This document shows, piece by piece, positions 26,657 through 34,716 of a stretch of DNA of 64,000 nt. A program made the translations under genes and the position numbers. The stretch is from UBA6522 sp965237785. GTDB taxonomy: Bacteria; Pseudomonadota; Gammaproteobacteria; Steroidobacterales; Rariloculaceae. Position 1 is the first letter of the stretch, and each line of letters starts with the position of its first letter. The stretch spans positions 3,720,001 through 3,784,000 of the forward strand of contig OZ250159.1 of NCBI GenBank assembly GCA_965237785.1. Direction: 5' to 3'. A model generated the notes under the pieces. The model ran no database searches, was not told the DNA's origin, and worked only from the letters and a program-made list of their open reading frames with translations.

Positions 26657-27718
26657 TTACTCGGGATCCCGATACGTAAACGTCACACGACAATCTACTT
26701 CGATGAATTCGTATCCGGGTGAATAGTACTTCCGCCAACTTGCGATCCATGGAGCGGCCAGGTGGCCCGGATCGGTAATGACCATCTCCATCGAGAGCGC
26801 CGGCCCGACGCCCGGGTCGTCCATGCGCCTGAAAGTTTCCACTGTCGTTACCTGATCGCTTAACGGGTGACCCCTTGGGCTGGTGTAATTTCCCAATAGC
26901 CGAGTCGTTTCAATCACAAGCGAGTCTTCCTCATAGTACGCAACCGAGTGGCCGAGGTTCGTGTGCCCGGTGTTTTGCGGTTCGCGGTCATCGAGATAGA
27001 TGACGCGCCTGCCGGCGTACTCTTCGTACTCCAGGATGACGTGATCCTCATTCTGCGTCACTCGAACGGGGTGCGGCGTAAAAGCTGTCTGCCGAACCAG
27101 GCCCGGCAGCTCACAGTTCGACGCTGGATCGCTGACTGGATCGAAGTCGGCCTGCATGGCCGCGCCAAGCTCATTGAACGGTGGCAGATTGCCCTGGCCC
27201 GGCGGGCCGCCGCTCATACCACCGCCCATTCCGCCGACGCGCCCCCTGGTCCAGGCTCCGGTGAGGTTGGGACGCCCATCGCCGAGTTCCATGGACACCG
27301 GGGCGGTGGCAACCGGCTCCCGGTAGTCGCTCTCGCCCTGAACAAGACGAACGAGGCTTCCGTCCGAGGGGTTCAGCTCAATAATGTCACGTATCAGGAT
27401 CATCGGCGAGCCATCGCGAGTTTCTCTTCCCGTGATTCGAAGGAACTGGCCCGCTTCGATCGTGTTGGCCGTCCATCCCGCTCGACGAAGCGAATTGGCT
27501 GCGGAACTCTCAGCCAGCCACTGGGTCGTCTCACCGTTTTCGTCGGTAACGTCGAAAAGGAAATTTACGTGAGGATTGGTGAAACTGAACTCGGTGACAA
27601 CTCCCTCAACGTCGATAATGTTCGTCGTGAAGGCAGCGGTCGAATTGTGATGCGCGGAAGCGTTCGCAGCAACGAGTAACACAGCCAAACAGACCATTCG
27701 CAACATATGAATCTTCAT
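26657..27718 (-). CDS. exported DUF6152-type protein (second copy)
   Basis: A 353-residue exported protein. The start at 27718 follows GGAG and opens a signal peptide (MLRMVCLAVLLVAANASA). The mature protein begins HHNSTAAF, and the domain continues with VVTEFSFTNPHVNFLFDV and AGQFLRITGRETRDG. The C-terminal region has NLGHSVAYYEEDSLVIETTR and VTTVETFRRMDDPG. Order and motifs match the protein at 10827-11870. A Gly/Met-rich linker (GRVGGMGGGMSGGPPGQG) is specific to this copy. Function unknown; possibly co-transcribed with the hydrolase gene upstream. Confidence 0.72.
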   Translation of the reverse strand: MKIHMLRMVCLAVLLVAANASAHHNSTAAFTTNIIDVEGVVTEFSFTNPHVNFLFDVTDENGETTQWLAESSAANSLRRAGWTANTIEAGQFLRITGRETRDGSPMILIRDIIELNPSDGSLVRLVQGESDYREPVATAPVSMELGDGRPNLTGAWTRGRVGGMGGGMSGGPPGQGNLPPFNELGAAMQADFDPVSDPASNCELPGLVRQTAFTPHPVRVTQNEDHVILEYEEYAGRRVIYLDDREPQNTGHTNLGHSVAYYEEDSLVIETTRLLGNYTSPRGHPLSDQVTTVETFRRMDDPGVGPALSMEMVITDPGHLAAPWIASWRKYYSPGYEFIEVDCRVTFTYRDPE

Positions 27719-27822
27719 GCTTTCTCCGTTTAAGCAAGCCTGCAAGGCTGTGTTGGCCGGGGCTGCTTGACGATAAACCTGGCACAGGTACCCAAGGAAT
27801 ACCCGATCCTTTTCAATTTCCG

Positions 27823-28752
27823 TTATTGCGGCGCCCTGATCGGCAAGCCTCCGGGTGAATTGGGTTCCCGGTATCGGTACAGGTAGTCATACATGGTCGT
27901 GACGTTCGGCTCGTGAACCTGCCGAAGGTTCGTGTAGTCCTCAAAGTCGTCCATCGTCACGAGACCGAGGATCTCCTCCAGCGATCGCCCCGCCACCATG
28001 TGGGTCAACACGCGTTCTCGGAGGCTCGCCAGGTACTCCCGGTAGCGGCGGAAGTAGGCCTGGTTCGAGACAGGCGAGTTATGTCCCGGCATGACGATGT
28101 CCACGTCGTCCATCCGCGCCAGTATCCCCAGCACCTCGATGGTGTTGTCCACGTCCATGTCACGAAAATCCGGGTTGGGCAGTTGGCCCGCCGGTCGCGC
28201 CAGATCCGGAACGAACAACACACCATCCTGGGGAATGTGGATAGCGATCAGGTTGTCGCTGTGGGTCGGGCCGAAGTAGTGCAAAGCGACCTTCACGCCG
28301 CCCAGATCGATATCCAGCGACTCCTCGAACGTGACCGTTGGAACCGGCGCAACGCGCCCCTCTCGAATCAGGTGCGCCCTGATCTTCTTGTGACCGATCG
28401 ACACCGCCGTGTCCGCGAACACTGTCGTACCGCAGATGTGGCTTTGGTGGTCATGGCTCAGCACAACGTAGCGCACCGGGACGTCGTAGCGTTGTGCGAG
28501 CTCATCCTTGAACCATTGGCCGCTGCCCGGCTCGCAAGGCGTGCCGGGCCCGTCGATTACGATGATGCCTTCCGCCGTGGGAACGAACAATCCGCTGATC
28601 CCTCCCATGGCGCCGCCGCCCCAACGATACACGTGCTCCGATATCCGGTCGATACCGCGCTCGGAGTTGTCCCAGCTCGTTTCATACTGGGAGAACGCCT
28701 GTTGACTGAGCAAGAATAGTCCTATGAGAGTCAGTGGCTTGAAATGATTCAT
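27823..28752 (-). CDS. exported metallo-beta-lactamase-fold hydrolase
   Basis: A 309-residue protein with a signal peptide (PLTLIGLFLLSQQAFS). The fold's metal motif reads VLSHDHQSHICG: the three histidines of HxHxDH are kept but the Asp before the last His is Ser. Further ligands are GPTHSDN (His) and MPGHNS (His). It resembles the exported quinoprotein-relay or SoxH-like hydrolases more than true beta-lactamases. Loss of the Asp may change the second metal site. A remnant of a B3 beta-lactamase lies just upstream. Confidence 0.8.
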   Translation of the reverse strand: MNHFKPLTLIGLFLLSQQAFSQYETSWDNSERGIDRISEHVYRWGGGAMGGISGLFVPTAEGIIVIDGPGTPCEPGSGQWFKDELAQRYDVPVRYVVLSHDHQSHICGTTVFADTAVSIGHKKIRAHLIREGRVAPVPTVTFEESLDIDLGGVKVALHYFGPTHSDNLIAIHIPQDGVLFVPDLARPAGQLPNPDFRDMDVDNTIEVLGILARMDDVDIVMPGHNSPVSNQAYFRRYREYLASLRERVLTHMVAGRSLEEILGLVTMDDFEDYTNLRQVHEPNVTTMYDYLYRYREPNSPGGLPIRAPQ

Positions 28753-28770
28753 TGCGATAAACCCCTGGTT

Positions 28771-28881
28771 TCAACCGCGAAGTGCAACGGTCAGTTGCAG
28801 TCGAGTGTTGTAGAAGACTTCATTTGGTGTCAAGGCGCCGAGACATTTTCCGGGTCGATAGTTCAGTCGGTTTTCAATCTT
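28771..28881 (-). pseudogene. IS30-family transposase, C-terminal remnant
   Basis: The last 36 codons before the stop at 28771 read like the end of an IS30 transposase: IENRLNYRPGKCLGALTPNE then VFYNTRLQLTVALRG. The upstream frame does not continue the family and no catalytic DDE part is present. Inverted repeats of the element are not seen. The rest of 28882-28954 holds nothing I can identify. Confidence 0.65.
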
Positions 28882-28954
28882 TCGAATCTCCGGGCCTCGA
28901 GAAGAGCGGCTCTGGAGCTGGCGGTTGAACGGTTGTCGGCGCCAGCCCCGCGGG

Positions 28955-29439
28955 TTACCGTGAGTCTTCGGCCTGCTCCTCCTGCAACTGGGTGAGGTAA
29001 CGGCCCTCGTACAGCTCGATCCTTTCGCGGTACCCACCGCTGAAGCGTTGAGGATCGTCGGCGTTTCCGGCGGAAACCCTGTCGTGGAGATCGAAGTGAC
29101 CGGCGTGAGACGAGATCCACACGTCCGGGGACAGAGCCTTTTGCGCCGCGAATGTCGCGGCGTACTCATCCGCGATCTGGGGATAGGCCGGCATGTCGAG
29201 CAGCGTCACGCCCGCATTGATGGTGCCCATGTTGACCACGAGCACGGAATAGCTCTGGCCGTCGGCCTCCGTGGTGAACGCAAAGCTGCTGGAACCCATC
29301 TCAGCCAGGCCTCATTGTTGATGGGCAGCGGCTGAAAGCTCGGTTGGGCCGTGAGCGACACGGGCGTCCAGGCCATTATCGCCGCAATCGGCAGAACGGG
29401 CCGCCACCGCGCGGCCGGGTAAGTGGGTTCGAAATTCAT
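28955..29439 (-). pseudogene. subclass B3 metallo-beta-lactamase, internally deleted
   Basis: The 5' part (29439 down to about 29300) starts with a ribosome site (GAGGGG), an ATG and a signal peptide (VLPIAAIMAWTPVSLTA), then QPLPINNEAW. Near 29300 the frame changes and the 3' part continues in another frame with the typical B3 ending: SVLVVNMGTINAGVTLLD, YPQIADEYAATFAAQKAL and WISSHAGHFDLHDR. The centre of about 150 residues, with the HxHxDH zinc motif, is missing. It cannot be an active lactamase. Confidence 0.75.
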
Positions 29440-29546
29440 GTGCTTTCCCCTCTGAACGTTGCGCCGGACATCAGTCGACCTGCATTTCGTACAATGCTTT
29501 ATATGTTATTTCGTATTGCAGGATATTGAACATTAAAATTTGCGGG

Positions 29547-30308
29547 TTAGAAGATTCCTGGAATGAGCGCTTTTCTGTTCGGCGGGTAGTCCGCGAAGCG
29601 CGCCTTGTACCACGCATGGTTGCTTAATGCCCTCGGAACCAGATTGGCTGCGGTGTACAGGCAGAAGGCCAGCCCGCCCAACGACCACGTAGCCACCGCC
29701 CAGCCGGCCCATTCGATGATTTCCCCAAGATAATTCGGGCAAGAGAGGTATCGGAACGGACCGCCGTGAGGAATGGTGTAGCCGGTGTCACCTGATTTTC
29801 GAAGCTTCAGAAGGAGTTTGTCCGAGTGGATATTCAGCGTCATTCCAAACAGGAAGATCGCTACGCCGGCGAGGAATCGGGGATCGCCCAGCCAGTCGAC
29901 GCCGTAGTCGCCAATGCTTGAGATGAACCGGGCGTTGACGTAGGCATTGAGCGTATTGAAGAAGAAGCCCGAGCCGACCACCAGGACGGGAATCTTGCGA
30001 CCCTCCGTGCGCGTCCGCAGCGAATAGACGAACGTCCTGTGCAGGTAGTGGCCCTGCCACATGGCAAGAAACACGAGCGGCACCCATTGCAGGGCAGCCT
30101 GTCCGCTGAAATAAATGAACAGGAAGAGGACCGTCGTCGGCAGCTCCATGACGACCCAGCCGATCCTGTTGGAGAAATGCGGTCCCCAGCCCGCGCCCGC
30201 GTAGTGGCGGCCATAGGGCGCGGTAATGCGGAACAGGTAAACGAACGTCACGACGGCCAGCGCGATTACCGCCCACACCGCGGCGCCGTGAATCTGCGAT
30301 TCAGTCAA
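29547..30308 (-). CDS. steroid 5-alpha-reductase (SRD5A)-family membrane enzyme
   Basis: A 253-residue integral membrane protein with about six hydrophobic segments. The C-terminal third aligns with mammalian 3-oxo-5-alpha-steroid 4-dehydrogenase: FRYLSCPNYLGEIIEWAGWA, then ALSNHAWYKARFADYP and KALIPGIF at the very end. GFFFNTLNAYVNARF earlier is also typical. These enzymes reduce a conjugated double bond with NADPH. A bacterial substrate may be a 4-ene-3-oxo steroid or another lipid enone. The start ATG at 30308 is followed by the first helix. Confidence 0.82.
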   Translation of the reverse strand: MTESQIHGAAVWAVIALAVVTFVYLFRITAPYGRHYAGAGWGPHFSNRIGWVVMELPTTVLFLFIYFSGQAALQWVPLVFLAMWQGHYLHRTFVYSLRTRTEGRKIPVLVVGSGFFFNTLNAYVNARFISSIGDYGVDWLGDPRFLAGVAIFLFGMTLNIHSDKLLLKLRKSGDTGYTIPHGGPFRYLSCPNYLGEIIEWAGWAVATWSLGGLAFCLYTAANLVPRALSNHAWYKARFADYPPNRKALIPGIF

Positions 30309-30370
30309 CTTGATGCGTCTCTGGACTCAGCTCGAGAGCGGTTGAACCTGACGCTCATCGTCTTGCCAAC

Positions 30371-30410
30371 GGCAACCTAACGGCAACCTAACGGCAACCT
30401 AACGGCAACC
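30371..30410. repeat. 11-bp tandem repeat, 3.6 copies
   Basis: Unit GGCAACCTAAC repeats at 30371, 30382 and 30393, with a partial fourth copy ending at 30410. It overlaps the last codons and stop of the glutamine amidotransferase gene, whose final Cys-Arg-stop is encoded by the repeat. Confidence 0.9.
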
Positions 30411-31241
30411 GAGCACGCAGTGACGCACCCAGTTGCCGATCTCGGCACTGCGGATCCGGTCGTCGAGGATTTCTTCGTTGACGCCGAGTTGCCACCGCAG
30501 CGACCGATTGGCCGGATCATCGGCCAGCCGCCTGAGCTTGTCCTGATAGGCTGCGCGCGCACTGCCATCCTCGAAAAACCCGTCCTCGATCATGGCGTCG
30601 CCGTATTGATTCACCATGTCGTGAATCTGCCCCAGGTCGAACTCCGGATGATATTGAACCGCCCAGACCTCCGACTTGCCCAAGGGCACGACCGCTCCCT
30701 GGATTTCACTGTGGTAGTTCGAACAAAGGATGACGGCGCCGGGCGGCAGGGTTGTGACCTCATCATAGTGGATGCACGGGGCGTCAAAGGTGACCGGTTT
30801 GCCTTCAAGAAAGGGGTGCGCACGTCCCAGGGCATTCAGTGTGATCTTGCGGGCGAAGACGATTTCCCGGCCCTTGCGGTTCGGCGCCACTTCGCCGCCG
30901 GCCGCCACAACCGCAACCTGCAGTCCCCAGCAACTGCCCAATATCGGTTTTCCGGTTTCGGCAAATGAGCGCACCAGATCAATCTGACGGGTGACTTCCG
31001 GCTGCGGGTCGTAGACGTGCAGCGACGAACCTCCGACCACCAAGCCGGCGTAGTCGCTTAGCGACGCGCCGGGAGGCAGGATATCGCCGACCTCAGCGGC
31101 ATTCACGACATCGAAGTGGATCGCCGGAAACAGCTGTTCCAGCGTATCAAGGTAAACGCCGCCGGGGGAGCGCACGCCACGCGCGGCGGCTTCGCGCTGC
31201 CGCGCAAGCGTGTTGCCTTCCATGACAATTACTCGGGGCAT
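30399..31241 (-). CDS. class I glutamine amidotransferase-like protein
   Basis: A 280-residue protein with a GMP-synthase-like glutaminase fold. The nucleophile is Cys in ILGSCWGLQ, and the His-Glu pair of the triad is in VQYHPEFD. GLVVGGSSLHVYDPQPE marks the substrate loop. No synthetase domain is fused, so it may be a stand-alone amidase or partner of an unlinked enzyme. The C-terminal 50 residues (NRSLRWQLGVNEEILDD onward) extend beyond the core fold, and its stop lies in a tandem repeat. Confidence 0.85.
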   Translation of the reverse strand: MPRVIVMEGNTLARQREAAARGVRSPGGVYLDTLEQLFPAIHFDVVNAAEVGDILPPGASLSDYAGLVVGGSSLHVYDPQPEVTRQIDLVRSFAETGKPILGSCWGLQVAVVAAGGEVAPNRKGREIVFARKITLNALGRAHPFLEGKPVTFDAPCIHYDEVTTLPPGAVILCSNYHSEIQGAVVPLGKSEVWAVQYHPEFDLGQIHDMVNQYGDAMIEDGFFEDGSARAAYQDKLRRLADDPANRSLRWQLGVNEEILDDRIRSAEIGNWVRHCVLGCR

Positions 31242-31283
31242 TCCAATGGGATGTTCAGCAGGCCGGATCGAGCCGATTGTAGC

Positions 31284-31688
31284 TCAGGGTACGGCAATCC
31301 GTGCCGATACTCGCGCATGATCGGCTAACCCGTCGAGCGTCGCGTTGAGCGCCGTCTCCAGCTTGTCGAAGAGTTCGTGGACTTGATCCGATGTAATGAC
31401 CAGGGGAGGGCAGACGGCGAGCGTATCGCCGAGCGCCCGCAGCCGTTGCTGAAAGATTTTCGCCATCGCCGCCGCGTGGGCGAACAGGTCGCGTTCTTCC
31501 GTCAGTTCCAGGGTCCGCAGGGCAACCGCCGCGCAGACGGGATGCCCGGCGTACGTATAGCCGTGTCCGAAAATGCCTACAGCCCCGCTCGCTTCAATCA
31601 TCGGCTCATACATGAACCCGGGAAATTGTGCTATTTTCGCTCGCGCGCCTGGCGATTCCCGGAGCTGAATTCCACCCTGCTCGGGCAC
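31284..31688 (-). pseudogene. class III aminotransferase remnant
   Basis: The frame reads like the C-terminal part of a PLP-dependent class III aminotransferase: IFGHGYTYAGHPVCAAVALR (just after the catalytic lysine region), TLELTEERDLF and FQQRLRALGD. It then jumps directly to the extreme C-terminus, LAVCPPLVITSDQVHELFDK. About 60 residues between these parts are missing, as is everything N-terminal including the PLP lysine. The first 25 residues look unrelated. The following 31689-31853 shows nothing I can assign. Confidence 0.75.
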
Positions 31689-31853
31689 CGTTTATTGACA
31701 TCAACGGCGAATGTGTCCAGGCCTGCGTATCGTACCAGCCGTGCACGGCGCCGGCTGACGCCATCGTTCGCGATACTGTTGCAGCATCGGGATTGAATTC
31801 GCAGCGTCGCGGTTTTAATTCGCGGGTAGGCTGAAGTTCGGGCTGACCAGCTA

Positions 31854-31882
31854 TTGACACCCAAGTGCGCAGGTCAGAAAAT
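31854..31882 (+). promoter_or_regulatory. sigma-70 promoter of the tRNA-tufB operon
   Basis: A perfect -35 TTGACA (31854-31859), 17-bp spacer, and -10 GAAAAT (31877-31882) lie 18 bp before the first tRNA. The discriminator is GC-rich, as in stringently controlled stable RNA promoters. Confidence 0.75.
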
Positions 31883-31899
31883 AGGCGGCTTGTGTCCAC

Positions 31900-31984
31900 G
31901 GAGGGGTACCCAAGCGGTCAACGGGGGCAGACTGTAAATCTGCTGGCTATGCCTTCGTAGGTTCGAATCCTACCCCCTCCACCA
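31900..31984 (+). tRNA. tRNA-Tyr (anticodon GTA)
   Basis: An 85-nt class II tRNA with encoded CCA. The acceptor stem GGAGGGG pairs with 31974-31980. The anticodon loop contains GTA, and a long variable arm precedes the T arm. It is the first gene of the tRNA-tufB operon here. Confidence 0.96.
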
Positions 31985-32010
31985 TGAGTGGAGGGCAGGC
32001 AGCGGCGAAG

Positions 32011-32084
32011 GCGGGTGTAGTTCAAGGGTAGAACCTCAGCCTTCCAAGCTGATGATGGCGGTTCGAGTCCGCTCACCCGCTCCA
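32011..32084 (+). tRNA. tRNA-Gly (anticodon TCC)
   Basis: A 74-nt tRNA with encoded CCA. The acceptor stem GCGGGTG pairs with 32074-32080 and the anticodon loop is CTTCCAA. It reads GGA and GGG. Second in the tRNA-tufB operon, 26 bp after tRNA-Tyr. Confidence 0.96.
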
Positions 32085-32139
32085 TGGCGAGTTGCGCGGG
32101 ACTCTGGAATGGGGGCACAGGAAAAAGGTGCGGTTTTCC

Positions 32140-32215
<76 letters not shown>

Positions 32216-32261
32216 GTTGTATGGAATCACCTATTCAGGTTGACACATTGAAACGTTAGGC

Positions 32262-32279
32262 GGCCGCCCGGGGCGGCCG
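32262..32279 (+). terminator. GC-rich hairpin between tRNA-Thr and tufB
   Basis: An 8-bp stem of CGGCCGCC and its complement with a small loop is followed by TTTGG rather than a full T tract. It may be a partial terminator or an RNA-processing hairpin separating the tRNAs from the tufB message. Confidence 0.45.
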
Positions 32280-32327
32280 TTTGGTTAATTCATAGCCTAG
32301 GGCTTATCGAAGTTCGGAGCGATCCAG

Positions 32328-33518
32328 ATGGCGAAGCAGAAATTTGAGCGGACGAAGCCGCATGTGAACGTGGGGACGATCGGGCATGTGGATCATGGCA
32401 AGACGACGTTGACGGCGGCGTTGACGAAGGCGATGGCGTTGCGTCATGGGGGCGAGACGATCAGTTTTGACGAGATTGACAATGCGCCGGAGGAGCGCGA
32501 GCGTGGGATCACGATTGCCACGGCGCACGTGGAGTACGAGAGCGAGGCACGGCACTACGCGCACGTGGACTGTCCGGGGCATGCGGATTATGTGAAGAAC
32601 ATGATTACGGGTGCGGCGCAGATGGACGGAGCGATCCTGGTGGTGTCGGCGGCGGACGGGCCGATGCCGCAGACGCGCGAGCATATTTTGTTGGCGCGTC
32701 AGGTGGGGGTGCCGTACATCGTGGTGTATTTGAACAAGGCCGACATGGTGGACGACGAGGAGTTGTTGGAGTTGGTGGAGTTGGAGGTTCGGGATTTGTT
32801 GTCGACGTACGAGTTTCCCGGGGATGACACGCCGATCATTACGGGCAGTGCGTTGCGTGCGCTGGAGGGGGATGAGGGTGCGCAGGGCGTGGGGAGTGTC
32901 GAGGCGTTGGTGAGCGCGTTGGACGAGTACATACCGGTGCCGGAGCGCGCGGTGGAGGGAGATTTTCTGATGCCGGTGGAGGATGTATTTTCGATATCCG
33001 GTCGCGGCACGGTGGTGACGGGACGGATTGAGCGCGGCGTGGTGAAGGTGGGCGACGAGGTGGAGATTGTCGGGATACGCGAGACGAGCAAGAGCACGTG
33101 CACGGGGGTTGAGATGTTTCGCAAGTTGCTGGACGAGGGACTGGCGGGCGACAACGTGGGGGTGTTGTTGCGCGGGGTGAAGCGGGACGAGGTGCAGCGG
33201 GGGCAGGTGTTGTCGAAGCCGCGCTCGATCGAGCCGCACACGCATTTTGAGGCGGAGGTGTATATCCTGACGAAGGAGGAGGGGGGGCGGCACACGCCGT
33301 TTTTCAAGGGGTATCGGCCGCAGTTTTATTTTCGCACGACGGACGTGACCGGGGCGGTGGAGTTGCCTGAGGCGACGGAGATGGTGATGCCTGGGGACAA
33401 TGTGCAGATGAAGGTGAAGTTGATCGATCCGATCGCGATGGAGGATGGGTTGCGGTTTGCGATCCGCGAGGGCGGCCGCACGGTGGGCGCGGGCGTGGTC
33501 GCCAAGATCATCGAATAA
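32328..33518 (+). CDS. tufB: elongation factor Tu (first copy)
   Basis: The 396-residue GTPase that delivers aminoacyl-tRNA to the ribosome. G motifs are GHVDHGKT, DCPGH and NKADM. It begins with ATG. The protein is identical to the copy at 48600-49790. At the DNA level I found only the start codon and one silent T/C difference (33392 versus 49664). Codon choice is peculiar: TTG for Leu, GGG for Gly, ACG, GCG and GTG dominate, while neighbouring genes prefer CTG and GGC. Position after three tRNAs matches tufB of other gammaproteobacteria. Confidence 0.98.
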   Translation: MAKQKFERTKPHVNVGTIGHVDHGKTTLTAALTKAMALRHGGETISFDEIDNAPEERERGITIATAHVEYESEARHYAHVDCPGHADYVKNMITGAAQMDGAILVVSAADGPMPQTREHILLARQVGVPYIVVYLNKADMVDDEELLELVELEVRDLLSTYEFPGDDTPIITGSALRALEGDEGAQGVGSVEALVSALDEYIPVPERAVEGDFLMPVEDVFSISGRGTVVTGRIERGVVKVGDEVEIVGIRETSKSTCTGVEMFRKLLDEGLAGDNVGVLLRGVKRDEVQRGQVLSKPRSIEPHTHFEAEVYILTKEEGGRHTPFFKGYRPQFYFRTTDVTGAVELPEATEMVMPGDNVQMKVKLIDPIAMEDGLRFAIREGGRTVGAGVVAKIIE

Positions 33519-33623
33519 CCCCCGCACCCGAGATAAAGGCAGGCGCGAATATCGTCGCTGTCCCTGAGCGCGAGGCGGGATGCGGCGGCGGCGAACACTC
33601 AGATACGACACGATTGTGGAGAG

Positions 33624-33699
<76 letters not shown>

Positions 33700-33780
33700 G
33701 CTTGAGAAGCTGATTGCCGCTTCTCTCCAATTGGCTCCGGTACTTAACGAAAGGAACTGGCAAGTCCACGGAAACGGCCG

Positions 33781-34158
33781 ATGGAAACCAAAGTGCAAAC
33801 AGAGAATCCGTTGCTGGATACGCTGAAACTGTTGCTCGCCGGAGGCATCCTGGTCGGCAGCATTCTCGGCTATTACTACTACGCGGATTTTCCGACCCCA
33901 TTGCGAGCGCTGGGCGTGCTCATCGCGCTGGGGCTGTCGGTGGTGGTTGCGCTTCAGTCGACCCACGGTCAGGTACTGTGGAAATTCATTCAGGGATCGC
34001 GGGTCGAACTGCGCAAGGTCGTCTGGCCGACTCGTGAAGAAGCCTTGCAGACCACGCTGACGGTGCTGGTGTTTGCGTTGATCATGGGCGTATTTTTCTG
34101 GTTGCTGGACTTGTCGCTGCTGGCGTTGACGCGGCGCTTGACCGGGCAGGGAGGTTGA
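33781..34158 (+). CDS. secE: preprotein translocase subunit SecE
   Basis: Clamp subunit of the SecYEG channel. It is 125 residues with three membrane helices, the three-helix form of gammaproteobacteria. The conserved cytoplasmic motif VELRKVVWPTREEALQT precedes the last helix. nusG follows after 3 bp. Confidence 0.96.
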   Translation: METKVQTENPLLDTLKLLLAGGILVGSILGYYYYADFPTPLRALGVLIALGLSVVVALQSTHGQVLWKFIQGSRVELRKVVWPTREEALQTTLTVLVFALIMGVFFWLLDLSLLALTRRLTGQGG

Positions 34159-34161
34159 TCC

Positions 34162-34698
34162 GTGCCGGAGTTGCGATGGTACGTGGTTCACGCGTATTCA
34201 AATTTTGAACACAAGGTGAAGTCTTCCCTGGAGGAGCGGATCAAGCGCTTTGGCCTGGAAGAAAAGTTCGGCGACATCCTCGTGCCAACCGAGGAGGTCG
34301 TGGAGATGAGGGACGGGCAGAAGCGTCGAAGTGAACGCAAATTTTTCCCGGGCTACGTGCTTGTACAGATGGACATGGATGAAGCGAGTTGGCATCTGGT
34401 GAAGCAGGTGCCGAAAGTGCTTGGCTTCATCGGCGGCAGCACCGATCGGCCCGCGCCGATCACCGCTGAGGAAGCCACCGCAATTCTGGACCGTGTCCAG
34501 GAGGGCGTGGACAAACCGAGGCCCAAGGTGCTGTTCGAACCGGGCGAGGTCGTGCGTGTCAACGATGGACCGTTCAACGACTTCAATGGTGTCGTGGAGA
34601 ACGTGAACTACGACAAGAACAAGGTCCGAGTGGCCGTGCAGATTCTGGGCCGCTCCACTCCGGTGGAGTTGGATTTCGGCCAGGTTGAGAAGGCATAA
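34162..34698 (+). CDS. nusG: transcription termination/antitermination protein NusG
   Basis: Elongation factor that binds RNA polymerase and links it to Rho or the ribosome. It has 178 residues: an N-terminal NGN domain starting RWYVVHAYSNFE and a C-terminal KOW domain with EVVRVNDGPFNDFNGVVE. The start is GTG. Confidence 0.97.
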   Translation: MPELRWYVVHAYSNFEHKVKSSLEERIKRFGLEEKFGDILVPTEEVVEMRDGQKRRSERKFFPGYVLVQMDMDEASWHLVKQVPKVLGFIGGSTDRPAPITAEEATAILDRVQEGVDKPRPKVLFEPGEVVRVNDGPFNDFNGVVENVNYDKNKVRVAVQILGRSTPVELDFGQVEKA

Positions 34699-34716
34699 CG
34701 CGAGCGGGGCCGGACG

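Noticed and set aside
28955..29169. Minus-strand frame starting 29169 as a separate gene
   Set aside because: Only its last 36 codons match a transposase; the rest overlaps the lactamase remnant in another frame.
6545..31899. A single genomic island or defence island
   Set aside because: It contains housekeeping genes (thrS, ttcA, gloB), no integrase, and no restriction or phage-defence genes beyond one VapBC pair; better seen as an accreted region.
32240..32245. TTGACA as a separate tufB promoter
   Set aside because: No -10 element at 16-18 bp; that position is the GC-rich hairpin.
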